The notes under the pieces are model-generated. The model searched no databases. It saw only the letters and a list, made by a program, of their open reading frames with translations, and was not told where the DNA came from. Below are positions 11,001 to 25,440 of a DNA stretch of 64,000 nt, piece after piece; within the stretch, counting starts at the first letter, position 1, and each line of letters starts with the position of its first letter. A program made the position numbers and the translations under genes. Source of the stretch: Cycas panzhihuaensis (lineage: Eukaryota > Cycadophyta); assembly GCA_023213395.1 (NCBI GenBank), contig CM041465.1, positions 180,117,741 through 180,181,740 of the forward strand. The letters are read 5' to 3'.

Positions 11001-11570
11001 TTTGCGAGACAGAGGATCAGTTACTTAGACTAGACTTCAAAGGACCCTCACGTCGCTATAATCATGTTATCAAATATGATATTCAAATTCTAAAATTTGG
11101 GGGGGAGAGGACAGACATAAATTACTCTAAATATTGGAAGCTGACAATAGAGCCTTGGAGGATATAAGTTGTGACTCTGAATAAATGAGTGCACATCCAG
11201 CACCATCTTTTGAAGATAGCGAGTTGATAAAGGCAAAGCCATTATAGAAGAACCATCCTCTCCACCTTCAATGACAAAGGCAAAATAATGGTAGAAGGAC
11301 CATCTTCCTCGTGTGTATCAACATCCTCCTTACAAAATAATCATTTTAACAAATAAGATGAGAATTAAGAAGTTGAGGAAATGAGGACTTCATTCCCAAC
11401 TCGAGGATCTCGAGAAGCCTGTCAACTCAATAAGGACATATGACCAGATGAGGTGGGTAAAACTTGCACTCAAAGTGCCCATAGAGCAAGGATGCAAGAA
11501 TCATTATATACTGAGCTTGAACCGAAAGAACTGCACATTATTATTAATGAAGAGCCCCTCTCATACCAAG
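11001..11570 (+). pseudogene. Gamma integrase-RT linker
   Basis: Low-conservation hinge between integrase and RT. Ser/Pro/Glu-rich readings (PSSPPSMTK-like) occur in shifting frames. No domain. Typical of the position in copia polyproteins. Confidence 0.5.
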
Positions 11571-12350
11571 AAGCTGTAAAACATATAGTTTAGAGAAATG
11601 CCATAAATGAAGAGTATCAATCTCTTATTAAGAATTATACATGGGAGCTCGTTGATCTACCACTTGGTAGAAAGGTAGTTCAAAATAAATAGGTGTTCAG
11701 AAACAAATATAGATCGACGACACCCTTGAAAAACACAAGATGAGGTTGGTAACAAAAGGATTTACATAAAGAGAAGGCATCGACTACACTGAAGTCTTTG
11801 CACCTACAACCAAGTGGCCTACAATTAGAACTCTTGTGGCCTTGGGTACGCTCAACAAGGTTAGAAAGTCCACCAACTTGATATTAAGACCACATTTCTC
11901 AATGGGGATATTGAAAATGAAATTTACATGGCTCATAGAAGCATATGAGATCGAAGGTTAAGAGCATAAGGTTTGTAGGCTCGTAAAGTCCTTCTATAGC
12001 CTTAAATAAGCCCTTGTGCTTAGTTTACCAAGTTATCCGAAAGAATAAGACAACTTAGATAAGAAATTTGTGACCACTAAGATATAGATGCAACGTTGTT
12101 CATTAAACACCATAAGGATAAAGTCACTTATCTCATAATCTTTATGGATGACATGCTAGTAATGTGTAATAGTGAGCAGGCAATAAGCCAATTGAAAAGG
12201 ACCTTGGCAAAATGTTCGAATCATCTAACTTCGGTTTGATGAAATATTACTTGGGAATTGAAGTAATACAAAAGAATGGAAATTTTTTCCTCTCCTAAAA
12301 AAAATACACCAATGATATTTTAACCAAATTTCAGTTAGAAAATGCTCAAC
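11571..12350 (+). pseudogene. Gamma reverse transcriptase domain
   Basis: RT starts with NAINEEYQSLIKNYTWELVD (about 11597-11655). Conserved blocks follow in different frames. The catalytic box reads IIFMDDMLVM, with FMDD at 12141-12152 (family usually YVDD or YMDD). SSNFGLMKYYLGIEVIQKNG is clear at about 12220-12278. Multiple frameshifts. Confidence 0.85.
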
Positions 12351-13060
12351 TAGTGATTTTACCTATGGACCCTAATACCAAACTTTCAACCGACGATCAC
12401 ACTAGGGAGGCAGATGCAACACTATATAGGAAACTTGTAGGTAGCCTCATCTACACTACCAATACAAGGCCAGATATTATACACTCTATCGGCATTCTTA
12501 CTCGTTACATGATAAATCCTAAGCGTAATCATTGGGCGGCAATGATGAGTGTTGAGATACCTTAAGATGATTAATGAGATATGGTCTGTTGTATGAACCT
12601 AATTCAGACTTTAAGCTTTCTACATACACAGACTCAGACTTTATAGGAGATAAAGATACAGAAAGATCTACGCCAGGTATATAACATTTCTTGGATTAGC
12701 ACTAATATTATGGAGATCCGGATGATAGAAGATAATGTGATTCAACTGCCAAAGTTGAATACATTATTGCTTCTGAGACTAGTAAGGAGGTAATATGGTG
12801 AGAAAATTATTAGAAACATTAAATATCACCCAAGCAAGTCCTATGAGTCTTCATGTAGATAGCCAATCGATCTACATGGCTAAAAATCTTGTATTTCACA
12901 ATTATACCAAATGCATAAGTATAAAAGTCTACAGATTAGAAAACTTGTTTATGATGGCATAATTCAAGCTGGAATACTAGCCCACAATGAGATCAAATGG
13001 TGATATCTTCACCAAACAAGCTGTAAAGGTGAAGTTTAAACAATTGAAAGCAGATTGACC
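12351..13060 (+). pseudogene. Gamma RNase H domain and pol end
   Basis: The open piece 12353-12565 reads LYRKLVGSLIYTTNTRPDII, the standard copia boundary between RT and RNase H. The catalytic Asp region reads YTDSDFIGD (about 12626-12652) and the tail NGDIFTKQAVKVKFKQLKAD ends at a TGA near 13059. Compared with alpha and beta, the YTDxD motif is intact. Confidence 0.83.
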
Positions 13061-13514
13061 TTAGGGCCTCCATCTTCGATTGCTCAAAGAAGATGGAAAT
13101 AGGATTATCATACTCTATTCTCTTCGTGAAAACCCCTTGTGGGTGCGGAGGAATAAGAGTAAGTCTTTATTCTATCATATTTTTGAAAACCCTATGTGGA
13201 CATAGAAGGATAAAGGTTGTACTAGTTTTGGAAAATCAAAACACATGAAAACCCAAAAGGGCATAGGGGATGACCAAACAGTATATGGAGACTTAGCAAA
13301 TTAAGCTGCATATTTAAGCTACTTGGCTATCGGGATATATCAAAGAGTTACATTAGGCTTTGATTTATAAAAGCTATAGATCTTAGAAAGTTTGTGGGTT
13401 TTTATTTCCCATGAGGGTTTTCCCACAAAAGTGTCATTTAGAATTTTAATATAATAATGAGGCTCAAATGAAAACCTCATAAAATAAATTTTCTCAAAAT
13501 GACCTTCCATTATT
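13061..13514 (+). other. Gamma 3' untranslated region
   Basis: Non-coding stretch from the end of pol to the polypurine tract. It contains three spaced copies of a short GAAAACCC(C/T).TGTGG-like motif near 13127, 13178 and 13247. No ORF. Confidence 0.55.
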
Positions 13515-13522
13515 AAGGGGGG
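13515..13522 (+). other. Gamma polypurine tract
   Basis: AAGGGGGG, followed by AAT, lies just before the TG of the 3' LTR at 13526. Confidence 0.85.
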
Positions 13523-13525
13523 AAT

Positions 13526-13836
13526 TGAAAGAGGTTAATGTATTAAGGTCATTTGTGTAGATTAATTATGTAACCTTAGGATATATTATTAGCATTAGTC
13601 TCTTAATGAAATGCACTTTATGTGTATTTAGATGTAATTTCGAGTTCATGTCATTAGGTAAGAAAATCCTAATCCTAATACTCACCCTCATTAATAAAAG
13701 GTGAAATCTCAAGGATGAAATTATTATTCATTCTCACCTCCAAGCTTGCTCTCATATTTTGTTTCATCTCTTTTTTATTCTCCATTGCGATTGTGTGTAT
13801 GTGATTGATTTATTCCTTAAATCCATCATTCCTTCA
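13526..13836 (+). repeat. Gamma 3' LTR
   Basis: 311 bases beginning TGAAAGAGG and ending CCTTCA, aligned end to end with 6313-6619. Followed by target duplication GTAC. Confidence 0.93.
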
Positions 13837-13840
13837 GTAC
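13837..13840. repeat. Target-site duplication of gamma, right copy
   Basis: GTAC, identical to the unoccupied site in copy B (57507-57510). Beta pol sequence resumes immediately (TAGCTC...). Confidence 0.78.
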
Positions 13841-14460
13841 TAGCTCTTGAATAAAGTAATGTTGTGTCTCAATATGTTTCATTCTACTATGAAAAACTAG
13901 GTTCTTTACCATCTATATTATACTATGATTGTCATACCAAATTCTTGTAGGACCTTTCTATTTTAGTTGAAAGTCTTGCAATAGTCTTCTCAATCACACT
14001 ATTTCATATGTGCTAACAAATGCTGCTTTATATTCTACTTTGGTTGTAGATAAAGAGACTGTATTGTATTTCTTAGTGTTCTAAGCTATAGTTACCAGAC
14101 TCATACTGAAAATGTAACTTAAAGTTGATTTTCTATCATCGATGTTACCAGCCTAATTTGAATCTATATAGCCTATCAACCAAAATTTTGATGAAGCTTT
14201 ATAATATAGCCTATATTCTAAAGTGCCTTTAAGATAATGAAGAATTCTTTTGATTGCTTGCTAATGAGTAGTCTTTAGGTCTTGTATAAATCTGGATACA
14301 ACATTGATTGGATACATTATGTCTAGTCGAGTGGATGTTAAGTAGATCAAACTACCAATTAAGTATTTATAAAGTGTAGGATCAATCATTGCAGAGTCAT
14401 CTAATTTAGAAAGCTTAATTCATATTTCTGATAGAGTTGTTAATGATTTGTAGTTAGTCA
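13841..14460 (-). pseudogene. Beta RNase H domain (copy A)
   Basis: The part of beta pol between RT and the gamma insertion. On the minus strand, pieces of the copia RNase H region can be aligned with copy B (57511-58145), but frames break every few tens of codons. The C-terminal HHFIRE-like segment adjoins the gamma insertion point. Confidence 0.7.
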
Positions 14461-15200
14461 TCATGAACTTTTATAGAAGATTAACGTATATTTCATTTGG
14501 GAGATAAAAATGCCATTCTTATCATGCCATACCTCCAAATCTAAGAAGTAATGCATTAATTCAAAATCTATCATTTCAAATTCTTTATACATGGCTTCCT
14601 TAAAGTTTTGCAAAAGATGGAAGTCATTTCCAGTATAGATAAGATCATCTACATAAAGTCTCATAATTAGGATAAAATCTCCTTTGATTTTGATATAGAG
14701 ATTTGGGTCTGATTGAGATCTTTCAAAGCCTTGATATCTAAAATATTTGTCAATTTGGGAATACCAAACCCTCGATGATTGTTTCAAATGATAAAATACC
14801 TTTTTGAGTTTGTACACTTTGTTTTCTTTCTCCTTGGCTTCAAAACCAAGGAGTTGAGAGACATAGATATCCTCTTCAATATAACCATTGAGGAAAGCAC
14901 TTTTGACGTCCATTTCATAAACGTTCCACCCCATTTGAGCTGTTAAACTCATCATTATGCGAATTATTTCCATTCGAGCAATAGAAGAAAATGTTTCATT
15001 ATAATCAATGCCTTCTCTTTGGGTATAACCTTTGGCAACTAATTTATCTTTGCATTTATTAATTAATCTATTAAAGTAAAACTTAGTTTTATAGATCCAC
15101 TTAGTGCTAATTACTCTTTTATTGTGAGGTAAGTTAACTAATTCGCAAGTGTCATTTTTAATAATGGAGTGATATTCATCTTCTATTGCTTTTCTCCAGA
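14461..15200 (-). pseudogene. Beta reverse transcriptase domain (copy A), best-preserved RT of the window
   Basis: A 170-codon open stretch (14973 to 14461) reads GWNVYEMDVKSAFLNGYIEE, VYKLKKVFYHLKQSSRVWYS, FERSQSDPNLYIKIKGDFIL and MRLYVDDLIYTGND. The catalytic YVDD box is intact at 14644-14655. The canonical LYGLKQAPRAWY segment is altered here to FYHLKQSSRVWY, while copy B keeps FYGLKQAPRAWY. The N-terminal part (NDTCELVNLPHNKRVISTKW, about 15090-15150) lies upstream in the same frame with stops between. Confidence 0.88.
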
Positions 15201-16330
15201 AGCATGTGCACTGGCCTCATCAAAGGTTTAAGGCTCATGGGACTCTAAAACTTTGCTCAGGAGGGCAAAGTTTACCCTATGTGAGCGAGTGGATCTTCGA
15301 TTGTTGTCCAAAATATTGCCTATATCATGGTTCCTTTGAACCTATTTCAGAAGATTTTATGGTGGAGGTTGAGAGGAGGTTTCCTTCCTACATGGTTCAT
15401 TGATGATTCATCTATAGTTAAACATAGGAGGCACATATTTTGGTTAAGCAGATTTGTCAAAATTAATTATTACTTCTTTCCTCTTTTCTTGATTATCATG
15501 ATAACAAGCATCTTCCTAAAACTTTACATCTTTGCTCAACATGACCTTCTTTTACTTAATATCATAAACATTATATGATTTAAAAGTTTCACTATAGCTA
15601 AGAAATATGCATTTGATATTATAGTCATCCAACTTAGATCTCCTTGGGTCAAGAACATGTGCACAGGCTAGGCACCTAAAGACTCTAAAGTGATATATGT
15701 TTGGCTTATAGCCTGTCTAAGCTTCTTGAGATGTCTTCCACCTTAGGGCTTTGGTGGAGTACCTATTGAGGAGATAAGCAAATATATGAACTGCTTCTAC
15801 CTAAAACTCATGGCTTAAATTTTTATCCTTTAGTATATACCTTGCCATTTCTATAATAGTGTAATTTTTTCCTTTTACTACACCATTTTGTTTTGGGATG
15901 TAAAGATTAGTGAGCTACATTTTGATCCGATGATGTACATCATATGCTTTAAATTCATTGGAGATGAATTCTCCTCCATTAGATCTTAAAGAGAGAAGGT
16001 TGTACCTACTTTGTCACTCTACAATGGTTTTAAAGTTAATAACGTATTAAAATACATCTGATTTAAACTTAAGGAAGAATACCCACATCTTCCTAGTATA
16101 GTCAGCAATGAATGTAATGAAATAGTGTACACTTGCTAATGAGGCAACATCTATAGGGCTACATATATTTTTATAGACTAGTTGAAATGGACTAGTTACC
16201 TGATAACTAAATCTGGAAAGCTTTCCCTATGTTGTTTACCAAGTACGTACCCCTTAAATATGGTTTTATCCACGTCAATATTAGACAAACCATTAACCAT
16301 GTCCATTCTTTTCATTAGGGCCAAACTATT
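15201..16330 (-). pseudogene. Beta integrase core and hinge (copy A)
   Basis: Reading leftward: FIADYTRKMWVFFLKFKSDV (about 16060-16115), SLRSNGGEFISNEFKAY (about 15950-16005), QNGVVKGKNYTIIEMARYIL (about 15840-15895), VFRCLACAHVLDPRRSKLDD (about 15625-15685), and a long hinge to 15201. In the family the second motif is RTDNGGEF, so its catalytic Asp is Ser here. The first Asp is present (ADYT). Stops are frequent. Confidence 0.82.
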
Positions 16331-16735
16331 ATAGTTGAGGTGTCTAAATCACCTATGCCATAAGTCACTTTCTAATTTAACTGCAGTTCTTAAGGCATAT
16401 GTATTCAATGAAGTAAGGACAAGTTTGAACAGCTTATCTTTTATTATTTTATCTTTTGCAATAATTATCTTGTTTCTCTTCTTGTCTTTGATTGTATACT
16501 CGCCATTGTCAAAGATGACCTTATAATCATGACCCATCATCTACCCCACTAATAAAAGATTTTCCTTTAAGGTAGGAACATATAATATATCATCAAGGTA
16601 TCTATACTCTTCTATATTTGTCATGAGAGCTATATTGCCTCTACTAACTGATTTATAGGATGTATCATCTTTAAATATTATTGAACCTATTTTTCTTTTA
16701 TCTAAGGTGCAGAATAGATTCTCCTTATGAGTCAT
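16331..16735 (-). pseudogene. Beta GAG-pre-integrase region (copy A)
   Basis: Two adjoining open pieces (16735 to 16541 and 16540 to 16349) read YLDDILYVPTLKENLLLVG, then MMGHDYKVIFDNGEYTIKDK and AVKLESDLWHR. They are in one frame, separated by a stop that replaces the Gln of the usual VGQ segment. LWHR is the start of the zinc-binding segment. Confidence 0.85.
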
Positions 16736-16775
16736 GTGTGTGGAGCAACCTAAGTCAATGTATCAACTATCGTCT
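16736..16775 (-). pseudogene. Beta protease active-site region (copy A)
   Basis: The minus-strand frame reads stop-YIDLGCSTHMT. The family motif is W-Y-x-D-S-G-C-S-x-H-M-T. Trp has become a stop (TGG to TGA), the catalytic Asp is kept, and Ser is Leu. Confidence 0.75.
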
Positions 16776-17937
16776 TCTTCTTCTTCTTTGGTATTATAAC
16801 TAGATAAAGAAAGTCTATTATTATCCCTTGTCTCTATATGGTATTTGTACTCCCTTTAGTGGGTGGTCTATGTTTTGAAAAATATTTGTCTTCCATGTGA
16901 CTACTATGATGATAATAGGAGTAGTATAAAGTCTCTCTTCTCCCATAGCTTAGACTTCGACTTCGTGGATGAGTTCTTTCAATGTGGGAAGGTCTCCTCC
17001 TTTCTTCATAATATGGAACTGGATTTTCCCTTTGTTTATTTTTATAATAGTCTTGATTTGATCTTGTCACTTGAACATTTCCTTAGCAATTAGGGCAATA
17101 TGAATGTATCTCAGGTTATTTCTCCTGATTTAGATACTTAGGAGGATTAACATTTCGTTGGTTTGCTCCCGGTCTCCTTTGATGATGAACTTGATATTTA
17201 GGTGAATCTTGTCGCAAATCCCTTCTAGGATTTCTATCTCTTCTCTTGGGAGGTGATTCTCTAGATTTTGATGTACTTGCTTGAGAATGAGAATGAATTC
17301 TGGCCTTGATAGCAAAGGCATGCTCAAGGGATTCATTTATATTTTGTTGTTCCTTGACCAACATCAACATGATGCTTAGCTGTTCTACCTTCAATGCACT
17401 TAGATCTTTAAGAATCCCTATGCTTGTTGCTACCATTTTAAACCTTCTTATAGCACCTACATATCTCAATATTCTTTCCACTACCCTTTGCTCTATCAAT
17501 GTATCTCCAAGTAATCTCATCTGGTTTACTATGTCTTGGACCTTAGTCATGAATTTTGTTACAGATTCTATTGGCATCATTCACAAGATTTCAAATTTGC
17601 TCCTTAGATTTTAAAACTTAAATGATACAACTCCTTCATAAATTAATTGTAGGGTATCCCATGCTTCTTTTGATTTAGTTGACTCACTAACCCGTAGAAA
17701 AATATGATCTTCTAATACATAGAATATAAGGGTAAGAGCTTCATTGTCCTTTTTAACATTTTCTTTATAAGTTATCTTTTTAACATTGATGGCATTATGA
17801 CCTAATTCAATATAGCTTATTTTTACAATCTCCTATATGTCATTAGTAATGAGGATGAATCACATCCTCTTACTCCAATTTAGAAAATTATTACCATCAA
17901 ATTTAGGGATTATCATGTTTCCAAAGTTTGATACCAT
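16776..17937 (-). pseudogene. Beta gag remnant (copy A)
   Basis: Gag starts at the ATG complementary to 17935-17937, reading MVSNFGNMIIPKFDGNNFLN, a typical copia gag start. An open stretch 17580-17116 carries the core: VTKFMTKVQDIVNQMRLLGD, VVERILRYVGAIRRFKMVAT and DLSALKVEQLSIMLMLVKEQ, matching the copia gag polypeptide pattern. A basic Arg/Pro-rich tail follows (SPPKRRDRNPRRDLR). The zinc knuckle near 17080-17110 keeps C-P-N-C followed by a stop. A second basic stretch (17070-16834) leads to the protease. Confidence 0.85.
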
Positions 17938-21488
<3,551 letters not shown>

Positions 21489-21502
21489 AATTTGAAATAC
21501 CA
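21489..21502 (-). other. Beta primer-binding-site remnant
   Basis: The minus strand reads TGGTATTTCAAATT immediately after the LTR terminus TGCA. The TGGTAT core of the initiator-Met site is kept and the rest is degenerate. Confidence 0.5.
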
Positions 21503-21906
21503 TGCATGTACCAAAATTATCGGTGAAACTTGAAGCTAAACAAATGTGCTCGAAACTAAATGTTAGCTTTAAGGTGCGAGCGAGAGGATTACACATAAGT
21601 ATACATCATTTTGAAATGCAAAATAGCGGTTTAAAAATACCAGGGAGGTATTCCCCACCTATATATAGATAATTTTAAGGAGGCGATAAGCGCCACAACT
21701 CGACCAACATTTAAAATTTTAAAAAATATTAAAATATTAAATAATTAATTGAATAACTTACCTGTGGTGTCTATGTCAACTCTTTATTGGCTATTGGTAG
21801 CTATTTAACGATGCTAGGTGGCCCGAGGTGTCCTAAGGACTCTCAAGGTAGCATTGAGGAGCCCAAGGTGCATACATGCACTAGAAAATTAGACTTTATC
21901 CCAACA
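21503..21906 (-). repeat. Beta 5' LTR (copy A)
   Basis: 404 bases, minus orientation, starting TGTTGGGATAAA at 21906 and ending TGCA at 21503. Homologous to 5755-6169 and 56960-57369. Confidence 0.8.
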
Positions 21907-21911
21907 AAGAA
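21907..21911. repeat. Probable target-site duplication of beta, right copy
   Basis: AAGAA, compared with AAGAT at 5750-5754. Confidence 0.45.
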
Positions 21912-22964
21912 ACCCTTGAAAAACTACTCAAAACTAAATCAAGATTCCAATGATTCAGATGGTGCTCAAATCTAACCTCTTATTGAAAAGTTATGGTCAA
22001 AACACTGGAGGGTATTCCTTATGGGCAAAGAAAAACTAGGTTTGGGTGGCTTAAGCCCCCTTTACTGATTAGCCCCTAGCCTTAACTGGTTTGCATATGA
22101 CCACTGTTGGGCTATGAAAAGGCTACTAAAATTAAAACTATTATCAAATAACAAATAAAATTTTTGATTAATCAAAAAAAGTTTAAAATTAACTTATAAA
22201 GATTTAGCATCCACCCCTTTTAAAATAGACCCCAGATAGACGAGGTTCTCTATATGATCACCCACTACTGATTAAGTGCCTCCCATAGAATTAAGATCAT
22301 AATTTAATCTACTTAAATTTCATTGAAACTTTGTAAAAACAAAATATAAATCAATCAAAAGATTTATCGCACGTCTCATGTGTGAAAACAAAGAACTAAA
22401 CAATGATCAAACTTGTTTGAATCTGTTAGAACTTGATTACATTGAGTAAATATATAATAGGATCACCCCTACAGTAATGTGGAAACAACGTATGATTGAT
22501 CTAAGTTGAAAATAGGGTCCCCACAGCCTTAATACTCCACCCACAAACATATAGCCTCTACGGTGAATGGTGGACAAATGGAGGCCAAGATTCTTTAAAG
22601 ATTGATTGAAAGGGATTATTATGTAGTTGCGTAATCGTACAATCTCCCTATGGGCTAACAGGAGGCAAGTGGGGCACTATACAAACTTGAATAGAAGCCA
22701 CACAAACTTACTTTGATAGAGATGGAGTCTAAATAGTACAAAACAACACCAACAGGGTATCGTTTTCACTTGAAACTATTTCAGCGAGGATAGAGGATTG
22801 CTACCAACTAGCAAAACTATAAATGAGAGTTGTTATATGAAGAAAACACCCTACAATGGTATCAGATATACTAGAAAATACTAAAATTGATTACAAAATA
22901 TATAAAAAGAGATGAATAGGGTATCATTATTAACAAATAGGCCATCATTTCTCAGTTAAGCTCA
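21912..22964 (-). other. Alpha 5' leader, LTR-proximal part (copy A)
   Basis: Non-coding sequence between beta and the alpha primer site. It contains two TGGTATCA-like strings on the plus strand that have no LTR beside them. No ORF of interest. Confidence 0.6.
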
Positions 22965-22977
22965 CACATTGATACCA
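22965..22977 (-). other. Alpha primer-binding site
   Basis: The minus strand reads TGGTATCAATGTG directly after the 5' LTR, so the first eight bases match the initiator-Met type site. Confidence 0.82.
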
Positions 22978-23357
22978 TATCAAATTTATTAATAGGATCT
23001 AATAAAAAAGTGTATTTAAATATAACTTAAAGAAACAAAGATTAATGACAAAATAAGAAAGCAAATTGCTATAAAAATACACTATGAGTAAATTGGTTAT
23101 ACTATGCGTCTAAATTTTAGTAGAGCTTCTGCATATGAAAACTTCCAATGTATAAATGAATAGGGTGATGCTTAATTTATAAGCATACAATGCCCGAATA
23201 CAAATGATATAATTAACCGACTCAGCAACAAAGGTGGCAGACTTGACCAAACTATAGATTACATTTAAATTTACAAAGTGGAGGTCACACCCTATGATAC
23301 ATAAGTACAAATATATGTAAAATACAATATAATGAAGGGTCGTTATATGTTTTAACA
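22978..23357 (-). repeat. Alpha 5' LTR (copy A)
   Basis: 380 bases, starting TGTTAAAACATA at 23357 on the minus strand and ending TTTGATA at 22978 (CA decayed to TA). Aligns end to end with 502-880. Confidence 0.88.
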
Positions 23358-23362
23358 GATAA
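23358..23362. repeat. Target-site duplication of alpha, right copy
   Basis: GATAA, identical to the five bases before the alpha LTR in copy B (51236-51240). Confidence 0.8.
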
Positions 23363-23546
23363 TTGGAGTGTGGCTACTGAAGTAGATAAAGAAAGGTGGG
23401 CTGAACTAATACAAGAAACTAGATAAAAACTTGTAACGAAAAGATGTAATAAGGTAATATAGGATTATGATAGTACAATAAAGGATTGTAGTTGTGACAA
23501 AGGACTTTGATACTATAATAGAATTTATAGCACTATGGTAAAACAC

Positions 23547-23955
23547 TGTAATATTATGCCATAAATTTGCAATAAGAAGATCAAGACTTACAATCATGAA
23601 AATCAGAATAAGTATGATTCCACAAAAGAAGATAAAGAGCTAAGAAGCAACTATGTAAAGCAAGATAGAATCTTGTAGTAGTTAACAAGAAAGATTCAAT
23701 CTTTAAAATAATTAAACAGTGAATTTTCTTTTACTAAAAATTAAAAAAATAATTGTAATATTATACCATAAATATATGATGAGAAGATCAAGATTTATAA
23801 TCATGTGAATCAGAATAAGTATGATGCCACAAAGGAATATAAGGAGCTAAGAAGCAACTATGTAAAGCAAAATAGAAACTTGCAATAACTAGTAAGAAAT
23901 ATTCAATCCTTAAAACAATTGAATAGTGAAACTTTTAAACTAAAATTTGAGAAAA
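23547..23955 (+). repeat. In-frame 207-base tandem duplication inside H
   Basis: Two copies, starting at 23547 and 23754 with TGTAATATTAT.CCATAAAT. The period is 207 bases (69 codons), which preserves the H reading frame. Confidence 0.85.
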
Positions 23956-24300
23956 TAAGCTACCACATTTGCATGAAATTTAGTTATATAATAGTGTAAA
24001 AAAATAAATTCAAGCATGTATCTTTTCAAATAGAATGTTATAAAGAGGAAATATTAGGTGTATCTTATGTAATCCTCCTTGAATGATGATCTATTGCTTT
24101 GGTTTCAAACTTATAAAAAGGGAGAGATTGGCTCGCAGCCTCATGTTGTTTATGGTGTGGATCCCCTTTATCCAAATGGGGTTTCCCCTCCTTTAGGAGG
24201 CCCCTATGGGCAAAACACACTTCCTCATACATCATTTTATAACACTTCTATTTATCCAAAGGTACCCATAGGTGCCTAGCCTAGTCCTTCACCCTACCTA

Positions 24301-25440
24301 CCTATAAGAGTCATGCCTTCAATAACCACCCTTATCCCAACAACCTTTACAAACCTCTTTAGTTCCACCCTACTAGGCCTAACAAGCCCAACCTACTCCT
24401 AGTCCCCTAAACATAGGTGATCCCTAAGGGATTCCCTCTCATGTAACAATCTCATGCCCTTATGGTAAGCCTAAAAATGGTTAAGGCACTCCCTCAGTTG
24501 ATCTAACCTTACTAGACCTACTAGTAAGGATAATCCCCTTATGGTATCATCCTAGGCTAATGGCCCTCACCTCAAGTGGTAACCCTACACTCAACTCAAA
24601 TAATCCCCTAGCCAAAATTGATACCTCATAGGTTAATCCCCCAACTAATAACATCAAACATGGTAATTGCATACCTCTATTCAATAACCATGCACCATAA
24701 TATAAATCCCACATTAAGTTAGGGTAATACCCTAGCCAACCACACAACCCATTTTTAAGAAAGAAGAAGGAAACAAAGATGAACAATTAAGCCTTTTGTT
24801 CTAAGGTGAAGAGTGTAAATTTAATCAAGATTCCCCTCCCCATACATCAGTTATGGTCCTCTATGCACTTATTATAATGGAGTGCTATGCATGCCTTAGT
24901 GTCCCTAGTGTTCTAGAATTTGATGACAAGGATGTTTATCTACAATGATTAGGTACCATTAATTATATTTAGGATATAAATTATCTCATTAGTATACAAG
25001 CACCTCTACCTCAAACCCCTCTCGTACTTAACTTTAATCTTGATCCTTTTACATTAGGCGATAAACCTATTATGGGTGATTCCCCCTCTAATTCCTTGTA
25101 ATAGATCTTTGGCCCTCCTCTTCTTGCAGAATCATTTATAAGATCCACTTGAGTGTTCTTTATAAGATATTCAACCTCCATGTTAGGATGAATCTTTAAA
25201 ATAGTCCTTAAAAATTATAAACTAGGGGCATGATGATAGTCTTAATACCCTCATATACCTTAGGTCAAAGACAAACTAGTCATAGTTGATGATCACCCTA
25301 AAAATAACAAAGTAGTAATCTCATACCCAACTAGGTTAATCCCCCAATTATTTCCATTTTATTGAACCTACCAATAGGGGTAGCTCCCCTATGTTTGTAC
25401 ACCCTAAGTAGTAACCCCATACCCCTACATGGCTACCTCA
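24301..25440. other. Unassigned stretch after H
   Basis: Pyrimidine-rich on the plus strand with many CCCTA-like tracts. Short peptide-like runs such as KPIMGDSP (about 25060) appear in changing frames, so part may be decayed H or transposon sequence. No domain recognised. Confidence 0.4.

Larger units (their letters stand above)
6313..13836 (+). mobile_element. Ty1/copia retrotransposon gamma, youngest insertion of the nest
   Basis: Plus-strand element of 7524 bases with LTRs 6313-6619 and 13526-13836, primer site 6622-6634 (TGGTATCAAAGCT, initiator-Met type), gag, protease, GAG-pre-integrase, integrase, RT and RNase H in copia order, and a polypurine tract 13515-13522. It lies opposite to beta, inside beta's pol tail. 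The precise absence of this block from copy B proves it is an insertion. The LTRs differ at roughly one base in eight or nine by eye. Stops and frameshifts break the polyprotein into several open pieces. Confidence 0.95.
23358..24300 (+). pseudogene. Degenerate ORF H, right fragment (copy A): charged repeat region and Pro/Gly-rich tail
   Basis: The coding continuation of the fragment at 1-501 after removal of alpha. It starts NWSVATEVDKERWAELIQET and continues in the same frame with stops that mostly replace Gln codons. A 69-codon segment is duplicated in tandem (23547-23753 and 23754-23955), each copy holding KELRSNYVKQ. From 24079 an open stretch of 66 codons reads LLLWFQTYKKGEIGSQPHVV followed by a Pro/Gly/Tyr-rich part (SPPLGGPYGQNTLPH). 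Charged helical region plus Pro-rich tail would fit a structural, gag-like or transposon accessory protein, but that is a guess. Confidence 0.5.

Noticed and set aside
22857-22868. TGGTATCAGATA on the plus strand
   Set aside because: Looks like a primer site, but no LTR lies upstream on the plus strand. It lies in the alpha leader.
24547-24786. 79-codon minus-strand open frame (also 25874-26068 minus)
   Set aside because: No family resemblance, low-complexity or repeat-array composition.
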